A DNA stretch of 9,367 nt from Helicobacter sp. NHP19-012 (GCF_019703325.1 NZ_AP024823.1:1-9367); one strand, 5' to 3'. Positions 1-5,945 are shown, numbered from the stretch's first letter. Made by a program: numbers and translations. The notes: generated by a model from the sequence alone, not told the origin.

Positions 1-877
1 AAGCATTGTTGTGCACACCGATGAGATTGGGCTGAAAATAGGGGAATGTTTGGGGGTTTAGAATCCATGCTGTCACTTTGTTGTATGCCATGGCAAGCCT
101 CTCTCCAGCTTTGCTATGCCATAAATCATAGCCATTCTCAAAAAGCAACTCCCCCGAGATCGTGAGCGCAAGAAGGGCAAAATTTGTGTAGGCTATGCCC
201 TTGATACCCTTTGTGGGACCGCCATGGTAATTGCTCGTGTTGCTCCTAGTGATCGCATTGCCTATGACCCCATCGCTATCTATGGCTACAAATATCCACT
301 CTTGCCATCTCTTGGCACTTTTTCGCAAGAGCGCGTTGTCACCTAGCACGAGCGCGGAAGTAATATCAAAGAGTATACCCCACGCCCCATGATTGGTATT
401 AAGATGAGATTGCGAATAGCCCAACATTGCTTTGACAAACTTCTCATACTCCAGAATGGGGAAATCTTTTTTGATAAATACATATGCCATGTTCATGTAG
501 GGCAAGTAGAAATTCACATTGTCTTGGCTTTGGTGTGTGTCTGCACTTTGCAGTGTTTTAGCCCAGGCATTCAAGATATATCTAGCTCTCAAGCCATATT
601 GTTGATTCTTGCTAACATGAAAACCCAGGGCAAAATCATAGGCCATGGTAGCAGATTTTTTAAAACTCTTAGTGCATTGATCTGGTTGGCGCACCCCTGT
701 GGGCGTGTAGTGGCGCTGGGCATTAAGATGCGCACAGGGTCGGATTTCTTTGGTGAGCCTTGTAACAAGATGGAGTTTCTCTGGCAAGTTTATCGCTTTA
801 AAATCCTTAAAAAAGTAGTCTTGCTGGGCATGGGCTTGGGCACAAACAAACAATAAGGGCAAAACAAATCTCTTCAT
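1..877 (-). CDS. Alginate-lyase-family secreted protein, C-terminus cut off by window edge
   Basis: A start codon at 877 opens 292 codons that run off the left edge without a stop. An SD-like GGAGA lies 7 nt upstream of the ATG. Residues 1-17 (MKRFVLPLLF then VCAQAHA) form a classical signal peptide with an AxA cleavage site, so the protein should be exported to the periplasm or outside. The rest resembles the (alpha/alpha) toroid of PL5-type alginate lyases (poly-mannuronate beta-elimination). ARYILNAWAKTL (98-109) matches the family's conserved helix, and NTNHGAWG (160-167) matches the catalytic Asn-His-x-x-Trp segment. DSDGVIGNAITR (200-211) and GIAYTNFALLAL (227-238) match the segments carrying the catalytic Arg and Tyr; Tyr230 is the likely catalytic tyrosine. 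There are about 13 extra residues between these last two compared with AlgL as I remember it. Substrate is inferred from family only; another uronate polymer is possible. It is transcribed away from the replicon and looks like cargo or flanking DNA. Confidence 0.85.
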   Translation of the reverse strand, partial: MKRFVLPLLFVCAQAHAQQDYFFKDFKAINLPEKLHLVTRLTKEIRPCAHLNAQRHYTPTGVRQPDQCTKSFKKSATMAYDFALGFHVSKNQQYGLRARYILNAWAKTLQSADTHQSQDNVNFYLPYMNMAYVFIKKDFPILEYEKFVKAMLGYSQSHLNTNHGAWGILFDITSALVLGDNALLRKSAKRWQEWIFVAIDSDGVIGNAITRSNTSNYHGGPTKGIKGIAYTNFALLALTISGELLFENGYDLWHSKAGERLAMAYNKVTAWILNPQTFPYFQPNLIGVHNNA

Positions 878-892
878 GTACCATCTCCACTT

Positions 893-956
893 GGTGTATC
901 ACACCCATGTCTTAGAAACAAACCGGGTCTTAACCGGTTTTATAGTATGTTTTATA
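893..956 (-). promoter_or_regulatory. Promoter/leader region of the lyase gene with two inverted repeats
   Basis: On the minus strand, AT-rich -10-like hexamers TATAAA sit at 939-944 and 951-956, giving start points near 932-944 and a leader of about 55-65 nt. A perfect 7-bp inverted repeat, AAACCGG (920-926) and CCGGTTT (934-940), overlaps the expected start point, where an operator would act. A second inverted repeat, GGTGT-atc-ACACC (893-905), lies between it and the SD. No -35 box is needed for many Helicobacter promoters, so the exact -10 is uncertain. The regulator is not in the window. Confidence 0.45.
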
Positions 957-1370
957 ATATAATTCTAACATGGAATGTGTGAATTTAAATAGCGACTTAA
1001 GAGCAAAGGCTAATAGCTAGGGTTGCACTCACGGGATTTAGCCCCCTAACCTTAAGAAAAAGCTTAAACAGATAAACCCGCAAAAAAAAATAGGAAATTG
1101 CCAAACCTTAAGCTTAAAAGTGCCGTTTTTAAACCGCACCCCACGAAACCCCACGATAAGGGCATTTCTAGGCATTTTCTCCCCCGTCTCTAACCCTTGC
1201 CAACCGCCTAAAATAGGGCACATATCGCTTAAACCCATCTAAAATGCCCTACAATCGCTTTGACCCCCAAAAGAATACCAACATAGCACCCCCCCCTCAT
1301 CTTTTCGTTTAACGAGGCTTCTACGAGGCTAAAAACGCCATTGTTTCTTTCAAGTCACGATTGACATGCC
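957..1370. other. Gene-free tract, C-rich on the + strand, with short direct repeats
   Basis: No convincing protein gene is present here on either strand; the one minus-strand reading frame of about 66 codons has low-complexity composition and no ribosome site. What is visible is a patchwork of short repeats. AACCTTAAG occurs at 1048 and 1104, AGCTTAAA at 1061 and 1111, ACCCCACGA at 1138 and 1148, ATCGCTT at 1224 and 1254, and ACGAGGCT at 1312 and 1323. A 7-bp inverted repeat TAGGGCA/TGCCCTA spans 1214-1251. This could be a degenerate plasmid repeat or incompatibility region, or old flanking DNA. Confidence 0.5.
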
Positions 1371-1386
1371 AAAGTCTAATTTTGAG

Positions 1387-1599
1387 AACACAGAACAAGG
1401 GCTAAAAGCTCTAGCGTCTTTTGGCAAAAAAACGCTGGTTGGTTGAGAATCCATGTGCCTTACAAGATTCGAGAGTCTTTGGGTGTTGCAAAATCTCTGT
1501 GTGGCTTTTAGCCTTGTTATCTTGTAAAAAAATCCTCCATTCCACTTAGTTTCACTTAGCCTAGGTGTATCTATGTGGAGTGGAGGTTTTTTTTTTTTT
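1387..1599 (+). ncRNA. Candidate structured small RNA upstream of the replication origin
   Basis: A -10-like TCTAAT at 1375-1380 would start a transcript near 1387, which ends at the strong terminator at 1534-1599, about 210 nt. A long closing helix pairs AACAAGGGCTAAAAGC (1394-1409) with GCTTTTAGCCTTGTT (1504-1518), with a single bulged G. Inside it a hairpin joins CTAGCGT (1411-1417) to ACGCTGG (1432-1438) and extends through TTTT/AAAA. A second joins GAATC (1447-1451) to GATTC (1466-1470), and a weaker GAGA/TCTC pairing spans 1471-1497. Long-range pairing, no coding capacity and its own terminator together support an RNA gene. I do not recognise the family. A plasmid copy-number RNA, a 6S-like RNA or a chromosomal small RNA all remain possible. 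Confidence 0.55.
1534..1599 (+). terminator. Strong intrinsic terminator with T13 tail, possibly bidirectional
   Basis: CCTCCATTCCAC (1534-1545) pairs with GTGGAGTGGAGG (1575-1586) with one G-T wobble, and an uninterrupted run of 13 T (1587-1599) follows. A7 stands just before the left arm, so the same hairpin would also work on the minus strand. The 29-nt loop contains a further CAC...CCTAGGTG pairing. It ends the candidate RNA at 1387 and would insulate the replication origin from upstream transcription. Confidence 0.85.
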
Positions 1600-1641
1600 G
1601 TTTGAGGTTTGGGGGTTTAGGGGGTATTTTCTCTTTTATCT

Positions 1642-1776
1642 CGCGCGCGTAGCACTGAGCGTGTGCTAGCACTTAGACTCGCCTAGCGTCAGCGATTAGG
1701 CGATAGCACTAAAAGTGCGTGTAGCTACACGCCGCCAGTGTAGCACGCAGTGCTAAGTGTAATTACGCGCGCGCGT
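1642..1776. repeat. Nested palindromic block beside the origin (possible single-strand initiation site)
   Basis: The outer arms are CGCGCGCGTA (1642-1651) and TACGCGCGCG (1764-1773). The pairing continues inward as TAGCACTG (1650-1657) with CAGTGCTA (1748-1755). Inside lie AGCAC/GTGCT (1651-1667), the palindrome GTGCTAGCAC (1663-1672), CGCCTA/TAGGCG (1680-1702), GCACT-aaa-AGTGC (1706-1718), a perfect 16-bp palindrome GCGTGTAGCTACACGC (1717-1732) and AGCAC-gca-GTGCT (1742-1754). No reading frame crosses it. IncQ origins carry hairpin sites (ssi) where the RepB primase starts synthesis, and this position next to the iterons fits that role. That role is an inference. A recombination site or other structured origin element would look similar. 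Confidence 0.7.
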
Positions 1777-1823
1777 TCCTATAATGCGATTTTGAAAATT
1801 CACGGAGTGCCCTATTTATGGGA

Positions 1824-1975
1824 CATACTTTTACGCGTGTGTGTCATACTTTTAAAAGCTACTACCAAACTTTTACGCCATTAAAAATACAAATTCCCAC
1901 TATTTGGGGGTTTATTTTAACAAACTTTTATACAGATTTAGCTAATAAGTTTGTTGATTTTTTAGTAAAAGTATG
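1824..1975 (+). other. Putative replication origin (oriV) with 21-bp iterons
   Basis: Three tandem units begin with CAWACTTTTA at 1824, 1845 and 1866, an exact 21-bp spacing, so all copies face the same side of the helix. A fourth copy lies at 1921-1930. An inverted copy (TAAAAGTATG) lies at 1966-1975, and a degenerate inverted copy lies at 1943-1953. The DNA from 1880 to 1970 is very AT-rich, suitable for strand opening. IncQ plasmids have 20-22-bp iterons bound by RepC, next to GC-rich and AT-rich segments and ssi hairpins, and the order seen here matches that plan. The downstream repA and repC genes make the assignment strong, but binding is not shown by sequence alone. Confidence 0.8.
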
Positions 1976-1982
1976 GTATGCT
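1954..1982 (+). promoter_or_regulatory. Candidate repA promoter overlapped by an inverted iteron
   Basis: TTGATT (1954-1959) and an extended -10 TGG-TATGCT (1974-1982) are separated by 17 bp. The inverted iteron TAAAAGTATG (1966-1975) fills the spacer, so an iteron-binding initiator would block this promoter. That is a common autoregulation design in iteron plasmids. The repA ribosome site AAAGGAG (2009-2015) follows at good distance. An alternative TATAAA at 2000-2005 is too close to the ribosome site to be likely. Confidence 0.55.
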
Positions 1983-2022
1983 TTTGGGCACAATAGGAAT
2001 ATAAAACGAAAGGAGTTTTGAG

Positions 2023-3306
2023 ATGGCGAGTTCAAGAAAAAAAGACTGGAGAGATGAAGTAAAACGCGTTTCCTTGAGTGAGGAGGATTTAAAGGAATGG
2101 CATTGCCTGAAACACCTTAATCGTATTGTGCCCATCGCGCCCAAAGAGGACGAGGCTAGGTTTGACGGCAAAACATGGGAGGAAGTTAAAGAGATAGTTT
2201 CCAACACGCCTATTGGCACACCGGTAGGTCAGTTTGAGGAGGAAGTTTCGTTTAGTGCGTGGGAAAATGCGTTTAGGGTGCGTGGCATGCTGGCTTCTAA
2301 GCTTTGTGCAATGGATGAGCTCCCTGATCCTGAGTTCTTGCTACAAGGTTTCAAAAGAGGCACTTGTGGGTTACTCAGCTCAAGCGGGGGGGGTGGTAAA
2401 AGCTTTTTGGCTCTAACAATAGCGATGAGTATGGCAGACACCACACACACGCTCCCTAGTCTCAATGGTTTGGTGCAATCACGCGGGGGGGTGCTCTACT
2501 TGAGTAACGAGGACGATAAAGATGTGATTGATTATCGGGTGTGGCGCATTTTACAGCATAGGATAGATCAGGGCTTCATCACCAACCCCAACCCTGTGGC
2601 AAAGAGTCTAGATCATAACTTTATTCCCATTGATGTTGTGGCGGGGTTTAGGAGAGAGGCAAAGTTTCTCATCGCAGAGGGCAACCGCGTTAAGAACACG
2701 GGACTAGCACGCGCCCTAGAAATATTGATTAAGGAGAAACGCCATAAATATGACTTAGACATCAAGCTTGTCATCTTAGACACCCTTAGTCGCTTCCACG
2801 CCCTTGATGAAAACTCCAACAAAGAGATGACGCTTTTAGTAGGTCTTTTGGGAGATTTAGCGCGCTCGGCTAATGTCGGCATTTTGATGATCCACCACTC
2901 TAGCAAAATAGGCGCGATGAACTACAAGAATGAGAGTGCCAGCGCAAGAGGTGCGAGTGCTCTAGTAGATAATGTCCGCTACCACTTGACGATGAGCTCT
3001 GTAACACTCCAAAAGAAAAGCAGTCTCTCTAAGGATAAAGCGGAAGTGGCGACTTTTGAGGAGGAGGACAGAGAGAATTTAGAAGCCATTTTTGAGAATG
3101 AGGAAAACAAGGATGAGAAGATAGAGGGGCTACAAGCACTCGCGCAAAACAAAAATTTAGTGCGTTTGAACTTCAGCAAACAGAACTTAGGGAAAAGCAC
3201 CACGCCCTTGTATTTTACCCGTTTGGGATATGGAGTTTTAGATGTCGTTAAGGAGTTAGATGTCGTTAAGGAGGAAGCCACCCCCGAAGATGGCTTTCCT
3301 TTTTAA
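2023..3306 (+). CDS. repA: IncQ-type RepA replicative helicase
   Basis: A 427-residue RecA-fold ATPase that should form the hexameric DNA helicase unwinding the plasmid at oriV. The Walker A motif is SGGGGKS (121-127) and Walker B is LVILD (249-253), followed by TLSRFHALDENS, which matches the TLRRFH...EEN motif of RSF1010 RepA. MIHHSSK (289-295) and ARGASALVDNVRY (308-320) match its HHASK and SRGSSVLVDNIRW segments. LVRLNFSKQN near the C-terminus matches the family's final conserved strand. The protein is longer than RSF1010 RepA (about 280 residues). It has an N-terminal extension of about 105 residues and a charged insert near 325-385. The SD AAAGGAG lies 7 nt before the ATG. The last residues contain LDVVKE twice, from an 18-bp tandem duplication. 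Identity is confident; the role of the extension is unknown. Confidence 0.93.
   Translation: MASSRKKDWRDEVKRVSLSEEDLKEWHCLKHLNRIVPIAPKEDEARFDGKTWEEVKEIVSNTPIGTPVGQFEEEVSFSAWENAFRVRGMLASKLCAMDELPDPEFLLQGFKRGTCGLLSSSGGGGKSFLALTIAMSMADTTHTLPSLNGLVQSRGGVLYLSNEDDKDVIDYRVWRILQHRIDQGFITNPNPVAKSLDHNFIPIDVVAGFRREAKFLIAEGNRVKNTGLARALEILIKEKRHKYDLDIKLVILDTLSRFHALDENSNKEMTLLVGLLGDLARSANVGILMIHHSSKIGAMNYKNESASARGASALVDNVRYHLTMSSVTLQKKSSLSKDKAEVATFEEEDRENLEAIFENEENKDEKIEGLQALAQNKNLVRLNFSKQNLGKSTTPLYFTRLGYGVLDVVKELDVVKEEATPEDGFPF
3238..3273 (+). repeat. 18-bp perfect tandem duplication at the 3' end of repA
   Basis: TTAGATGTCGTTAAGGAG occurs twice back to back (3238-3255 and 3256-3273). It adds six in-frame residues (LDVVKE) to the RepA tail without disturbing the frame. 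It looks like a recent replication-slippage event and may vary in copy number between strains. Confidence 0.95.
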
Positions 3307-3355
3307 AACCAAAAGCACGAGATTATAGCACAGGAATGTTGAGGAGTGTGTGAAA

Positions 3356-4243
3356 ATGGCAACAGATAGGGTGATGGATAACATAACCAGAGCATTGGAA
3401 GCATCGCAAGGGCGACGAACGCAAAAGAGTGTCAAGTTTAAACCCCCCAAAGAGTTTTTTACCACCAGCGTGGCGGAGTGTGCTACTTCCCTATTCGCGC
3501 CCATTAGTGAGCAAAAAAGAGGCAAACAAAGCGATTTAGATCACAAGTTGCCAAGAACAATTCAATGGAGAAAACGCAACTATAAGCTCACGCAAACGCT
3601 TTTGAGGATGTCGCACAAGACAATCTTAGAATGCCTATTAGCCTTGAGCTGTGAGGAGAAATTCAAGGGCTTTGAGCCAAAGAGCGGGCAACTCAAAATC
3701 ACCACAACGCGGTATGTCTTGACGCAATTAATCTTTGGGGGTTGTGCGCCTAACCACTACAAGTTCCTAGAACGGGGGCTAGAGGACTTACAACACGCGC
3801 GGATTGATGGTTGGGCGATTGTGAGCGATGTCATCAGCAAAGACACACAGCTAGAAGTTTGGCTATCTAAGGAGTATTTGGACTTCGTGCAAAAGGGCAC
3901 TCCCATTGACAGGCGACACTATCACAACGGCTTTGCCACTCTCAAACAAGTCAAACTAAAACACCGCGCGGCTGTGGTTGCGATTTTGCAATCTGTGCTC
4001 AAGGATAAGCCACGATATGGAAAATACGGCTGGTTTGGACGGAGCTTAGAGGGGGTGATGCAAGAGCTCGACATCCCTGAGTTTTACACCCCTAGACAAG
4101 CCGTTGAGATCAAAAGCAACTTCAAAAACCAGCTTTTCCTAGATGTGTTGATGGAGCACTTGCGTATTGAGGTTGTGCCTACCACAGATAGACGGGATTG
4201 GGTGATAAGACCGCACAAGATGAAAGTCAAGGAGCACACATGA
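3356..4243 (+). CDS. repC: RepC-like iteron-binding replication initiator
   Basis: A protein of 295 residues, close to the RSF1010 RepC length (about 283). The likely start is the ATG at 3356, with GAGGAG 9 nt upstream; a GTG at 3350 in the same frame is too close to that site. Similarity to RepC as I remember it is weak but collinear. CATSLFAPISEQKRGKQSDL (42-61) parallels the CLAPGLFRALKRGERKRSKL segment, and a helix at 86-98 (SHKTILECLLALS) follows. GQLKITT (111-117) opens the first winged-helix part. LEVWLSKEYLDFV (167-179) and LKQVKLKHRAAVVAILQSVL (196-215) match the strand and helix of the second. It would bind the 21-bp iterons and recruit RepA. It lies 49 bp after repA and its stop overlaps the primase start. 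Function rests on order, size and this pattern rather than a sharp motif. Confidence 0.75.
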   Translation: MATDRVMDNITRALEASQGRRTQKSVKFKPPKEFFTTSVAECATSLFAPISEQKRGKQSDLDHKLPRTIQWRKRNYKLTQTLLRMSHKTILECLLALSCEEKFKGFEPKSGQLKITTTRYVLTQLIFGGCAPNHYKFLERGLEDLQHARIDGWAIVSDVISKDTQLEVWLSKEYLDFVQKGTPIDRRHYHNGFATLKQVKLKHRAAVVAILQSVLKDKPRYGKYGWFGRSLEGVMQELDIPEFYTPRQAVEIKSNFKNQLFLDVLMEHLRIEVVPTTDRRDWVIRPHKMKVKEHT

Positions 4244-5424
4244 GTAAATTCGCTATTAGTCTATCAAACCCGAGCAACTACCATGCGTTGGATCATTGGC
4301 AAGTCATAGAGCTTGAGAAGTGGCAAGATGTGTTGTTGCATGCAATCAGCTACGATGTTTCTGTGGCACACTTTAGCCTAGACTACTCTACTAAGCACCA
4401 GCGCAGTGGCGAGAATGTGTTAGCCTTGCACCCGTTTCTCTTTTACGATGTAGATAACGACAAGGATAGCAAGAAGCAACCACTAAGTATCAAGGGCGCG
4501 CGTGATCTGTTGAAGCATTATGGCATTGCCTTTGGTATTGTGCCCTCACGCAACTACAAGAAACTCAAAGAGAATGATTCACGCCCTGATGTAGAACGCT
4601 TTAGGATTATCATCCCTCTTGAGAGCCCACCACCCATTGAGCTTATTAAGGACAAAGAGTTGTTTCGCAAATTCCAAGAGATATTTGCACAGAAGCTAGG
4701 GCTAATTGCCTATGTGGATGACGCACCTTTGAGAGATATGGCACGCTACTACGCTAGACACACAACACCACCACTAATAGACTCTATTGTCGTGCAAGGG
4801 CGTTTAACACGCGTGGATAAGATTTTTCAAATGGCAACACAAGAGCTCATCCAAGAACGCCAAGAGCAAGAGGCACGCAGAGCAGAACACAAACCCTTTA
4901 TACCGCCTAAATCATCGCAAACTACATCTAGTAGCCACGGACACATCGTTATCGCCGATAAGGACAGAATTAACGCTATCCACATCGCTGATCTCATCAA
5001 CACGCTAGAGGGAATAGTGCGAGAATACAAAGAGGGGACTTATCGCATGATTAAAACCGCCACGGCTAAGTATTCTATCACAGATGATAACATCGCTTAC
5101 GACTTTAAGAGCGGTAAGAAGTATGGCGTGTATGCCTATCTTGCAGAGAAATTTGACACACCCGTATGGAACAACATTGCCCGCAAATTAGGAAAGCTAA
5201 TGGGCTGTGAGTTTCTTGTGCCTGATCCAGCCTTTGGTGTCGTGCTTAGAAACGCGATGGCTAGAGCGCATAGCCGACAAGAAGTAGAACGCACGCTCAA
5301 AGCGCATTATGGAGTGGTGTTTGTTAGGTTTGAATACAACTACATCAGGGTAGCAGATCAGTGCTTAGACTATCCAAGTGCGGAAGACAGAAAACACTAT
5401 TTAGCATTGCCACCTATCACTTAG
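4240..5424 (+). CDS. Putative replication primase (archaeo-eukaryotic type), free-standing RepB-like
   Basis: The preferred start is the ATG at 4240, which overlaps the repC stop as ATGA and has AAGGAG 5 nt upstream, giving 394 residues and likely translational coupling. An upstream in-frame ATG at 4198 lacks a ribosome site. FLFYDVDND (66-74) has the D-x-D metal-binding pattern of the archaeo-eukaryotic primase fold (Asp70, Asp72). VPSRNYKK (101-108) occupies the place of the S-x-H segment, and ERFRIIIPLE (119-128) is the following strand. YVDDAPLRDMARYYAR (158-173) may supply the third motif. A Thr/Ser/Lys-rich linker leads to a C-terminal domain (about 245-390) containing ITDDNIAYDFKSGKKYGVYAYL, of unknown role. 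In RSF1010 the primase is fused to the relaxase MobA; here it is a separate gene in the replication operon. The primase call is by motif pattern and context. Confidence 0.65.
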   Translation: MSKFAISLSNPSNYHALDHWQVIELEKWQDVLLHAISYDVSVAHFSLDYSTKHQRSGENVLALHPFLFYDVDNDKDSKKQPLSIKGARDLLKHYGIAFGIVPSRNYKKLKENDSRPDVERFRIIIPLESPPPIELIKDKELFRKFQEIFAQKLGLIAYVDDAPLRDMARYYARHTTPPLIDSIVVQGRLTRVDKIFQMATQELIQERQEQEARRAEHKPFIPPKSSQTTSSSHGHIVIADKDRINAIHIADLINTLEGIVREYKEGTYRMIKTATAKYSITDDNIAYDFKSGKKYGVYAYLAEKFDTPVWNNIARKLGKLMGCEFLVPDPAFGVVLRNAMARAHSRQEVERTLKAHYGVVFVRFEYNYIRVADQCLDYPSAEDRKHYLALPPIT

Positions 5425-5560
5425 AAGCCCCGCAGGGCAAACTAGCCAAACGAGCTTGCGAAGTGTCTTGCGTAGCAAGTGGATAGTTTGCAAATTATCC
5501 ACCTTGCAGGTGTCGCTCACAAGTTCGCTATAATTTGCTACTCAAACGCCGTAGGGGCTT
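5425..5560. repeat. Second nested palindromic block between replication and mobilization genes
   Basis: Outer arms AAGCCCC (5425-5431) and GGGGCTT (5554-5560) enclose several helices. A near-perfect palindrome spans 5475-5507: GCAAG/CTTGC, GTGGATA/TATCCAC and the core TTTGCAAA (5487-5494), with one bulged C and one G-T wobble. Alternative pairings compete with it: GCAAACTA (5437-5444) with TAGTTTGC (5484-5491), CTTGC-gta-GCAAG (5467-5479), CACCT-tgc-AGGTG (5500-5512) and CTAC/GTAG (5538-5554). It starts directly at the primase stop codon and precedes the mob promoter. It could be the transfer origin for the MOBV relaxase, a second primase site, or a structured RNA. I could not identify a nick site. 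Confidence 0.65.
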
Positions 5561-5563
5561 AAA

Positions 5564-5581
5564 GTCTTGGTATAATAAGAC
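5564..5581 (+). promoter_or_regulatory. Extended -10 promoter of the mobilization genes inside an inverted repeat
   Basis: TGG-TATAAT (5568-5576) is a perfect extended -10 element, predicting a start near 5583 and a 20-nt leader before the first mob gene. It is bracketed by GTCTT (5564-5568) and AAGAC (5577-5581), an inverted repeat that would let a bound relaxase or accessory protein repress its own transcription. A hairpin at this spot could also be part of the transfer origin. Confidence 0.65.
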
Positions 5582-5602
5582 ATCTTAATACAAGGATTTA
5601 TG

Positions 5603-5922
5603 ATGTTACCACAGAATAACTTACAAACGGACAGCGAAACACAGGCCACTAGCACACAATCGCAATCTTTAGTGCCCGCTAAAGTTTCTACAGGCAAGAA
5701 AGACAAGAAGCCTAAGAAGCCTTTAACTGAATTGACAGAGCGGGAGTTACAGCGAAAACTCAACATTGTGTGGGAACAAAAGCGAAAGTAGAAGCCGAGA
5801 AAATAAATTTAGAAAAACAACTGGCTAAGATTGATAAGCAACTTGAGTTGTTAAAGGTGCAGGAGGATGAGTTAGACAACGCGCGTCATAAGGTAGCACA
5901 AAAGAAAGCACCAAAGAAATAG
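5603..5922 (+). pseudogene. Small mobilization accessory gene, frameshifted
   Basis: AAGGA (5592-5596) fits a start at the ATG at 5603 (6-nt spacing) better than the ATG at 5600. The first frame reads to a TAG at 5789-5791, ending LNIVWEQKRK. One frame back, starting with GTA at 5788, 44 more codons read VEAEKINLEKQLAKIDKQLE and on to a TAG at 5920-5922. Joined, they give a product of about 106 residues. It has a disordered Ser/Thr/Gln-rich head, a Lys-Pro-rich stretch and a coiled coil whose heptad pattern runs straight through the break. One missing base in the GCGAAAG region explains the break. Position between the palindromic block and the relaxase suggests a small transfer-complex helper, but I do not recognise a family. 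Programmed -1 slippage cannot be excluded, though CGA-AAG is not a classical slippery site. Confidence 0.6.
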
Positions 5923-5945
5923 TCTTTTAAAAGGAGGGCGGGGTA

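Noticed and set aside
389..856. Open frame of 155 codons on the + strand
   Set aside because: It lies entirely antisense to the alginate-lyase-like gene, which has a signal peptide, ribosome site and conserved motifs; this frame has none.
1038..1238. 66-codon minus-strand frame in the gene-free tract
   Set aside because: It has no ribosome site and its composition reflects repeats and homopolymers, with no recognisable motif.
1642..1776. Integron attC-type site
   Set aside because: There is no tyrosine integrase or gene cassette, and the characteristic attC core triplets are not evident in the right arrangement.
1824..1886. CRISPR-like spacing of repeats
   Set aside because: The conserved unit is only 10 bp with 11-bp intervals, far too short for CRISPR repeats and spacers, and it fits plasmid iterons.
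1818..2021. 67-codon + strand frame across the iterons
   Set aside because: It covers the origin repeats and the repA promoter; the repeated peptide pieces are a by-product of the iterons.
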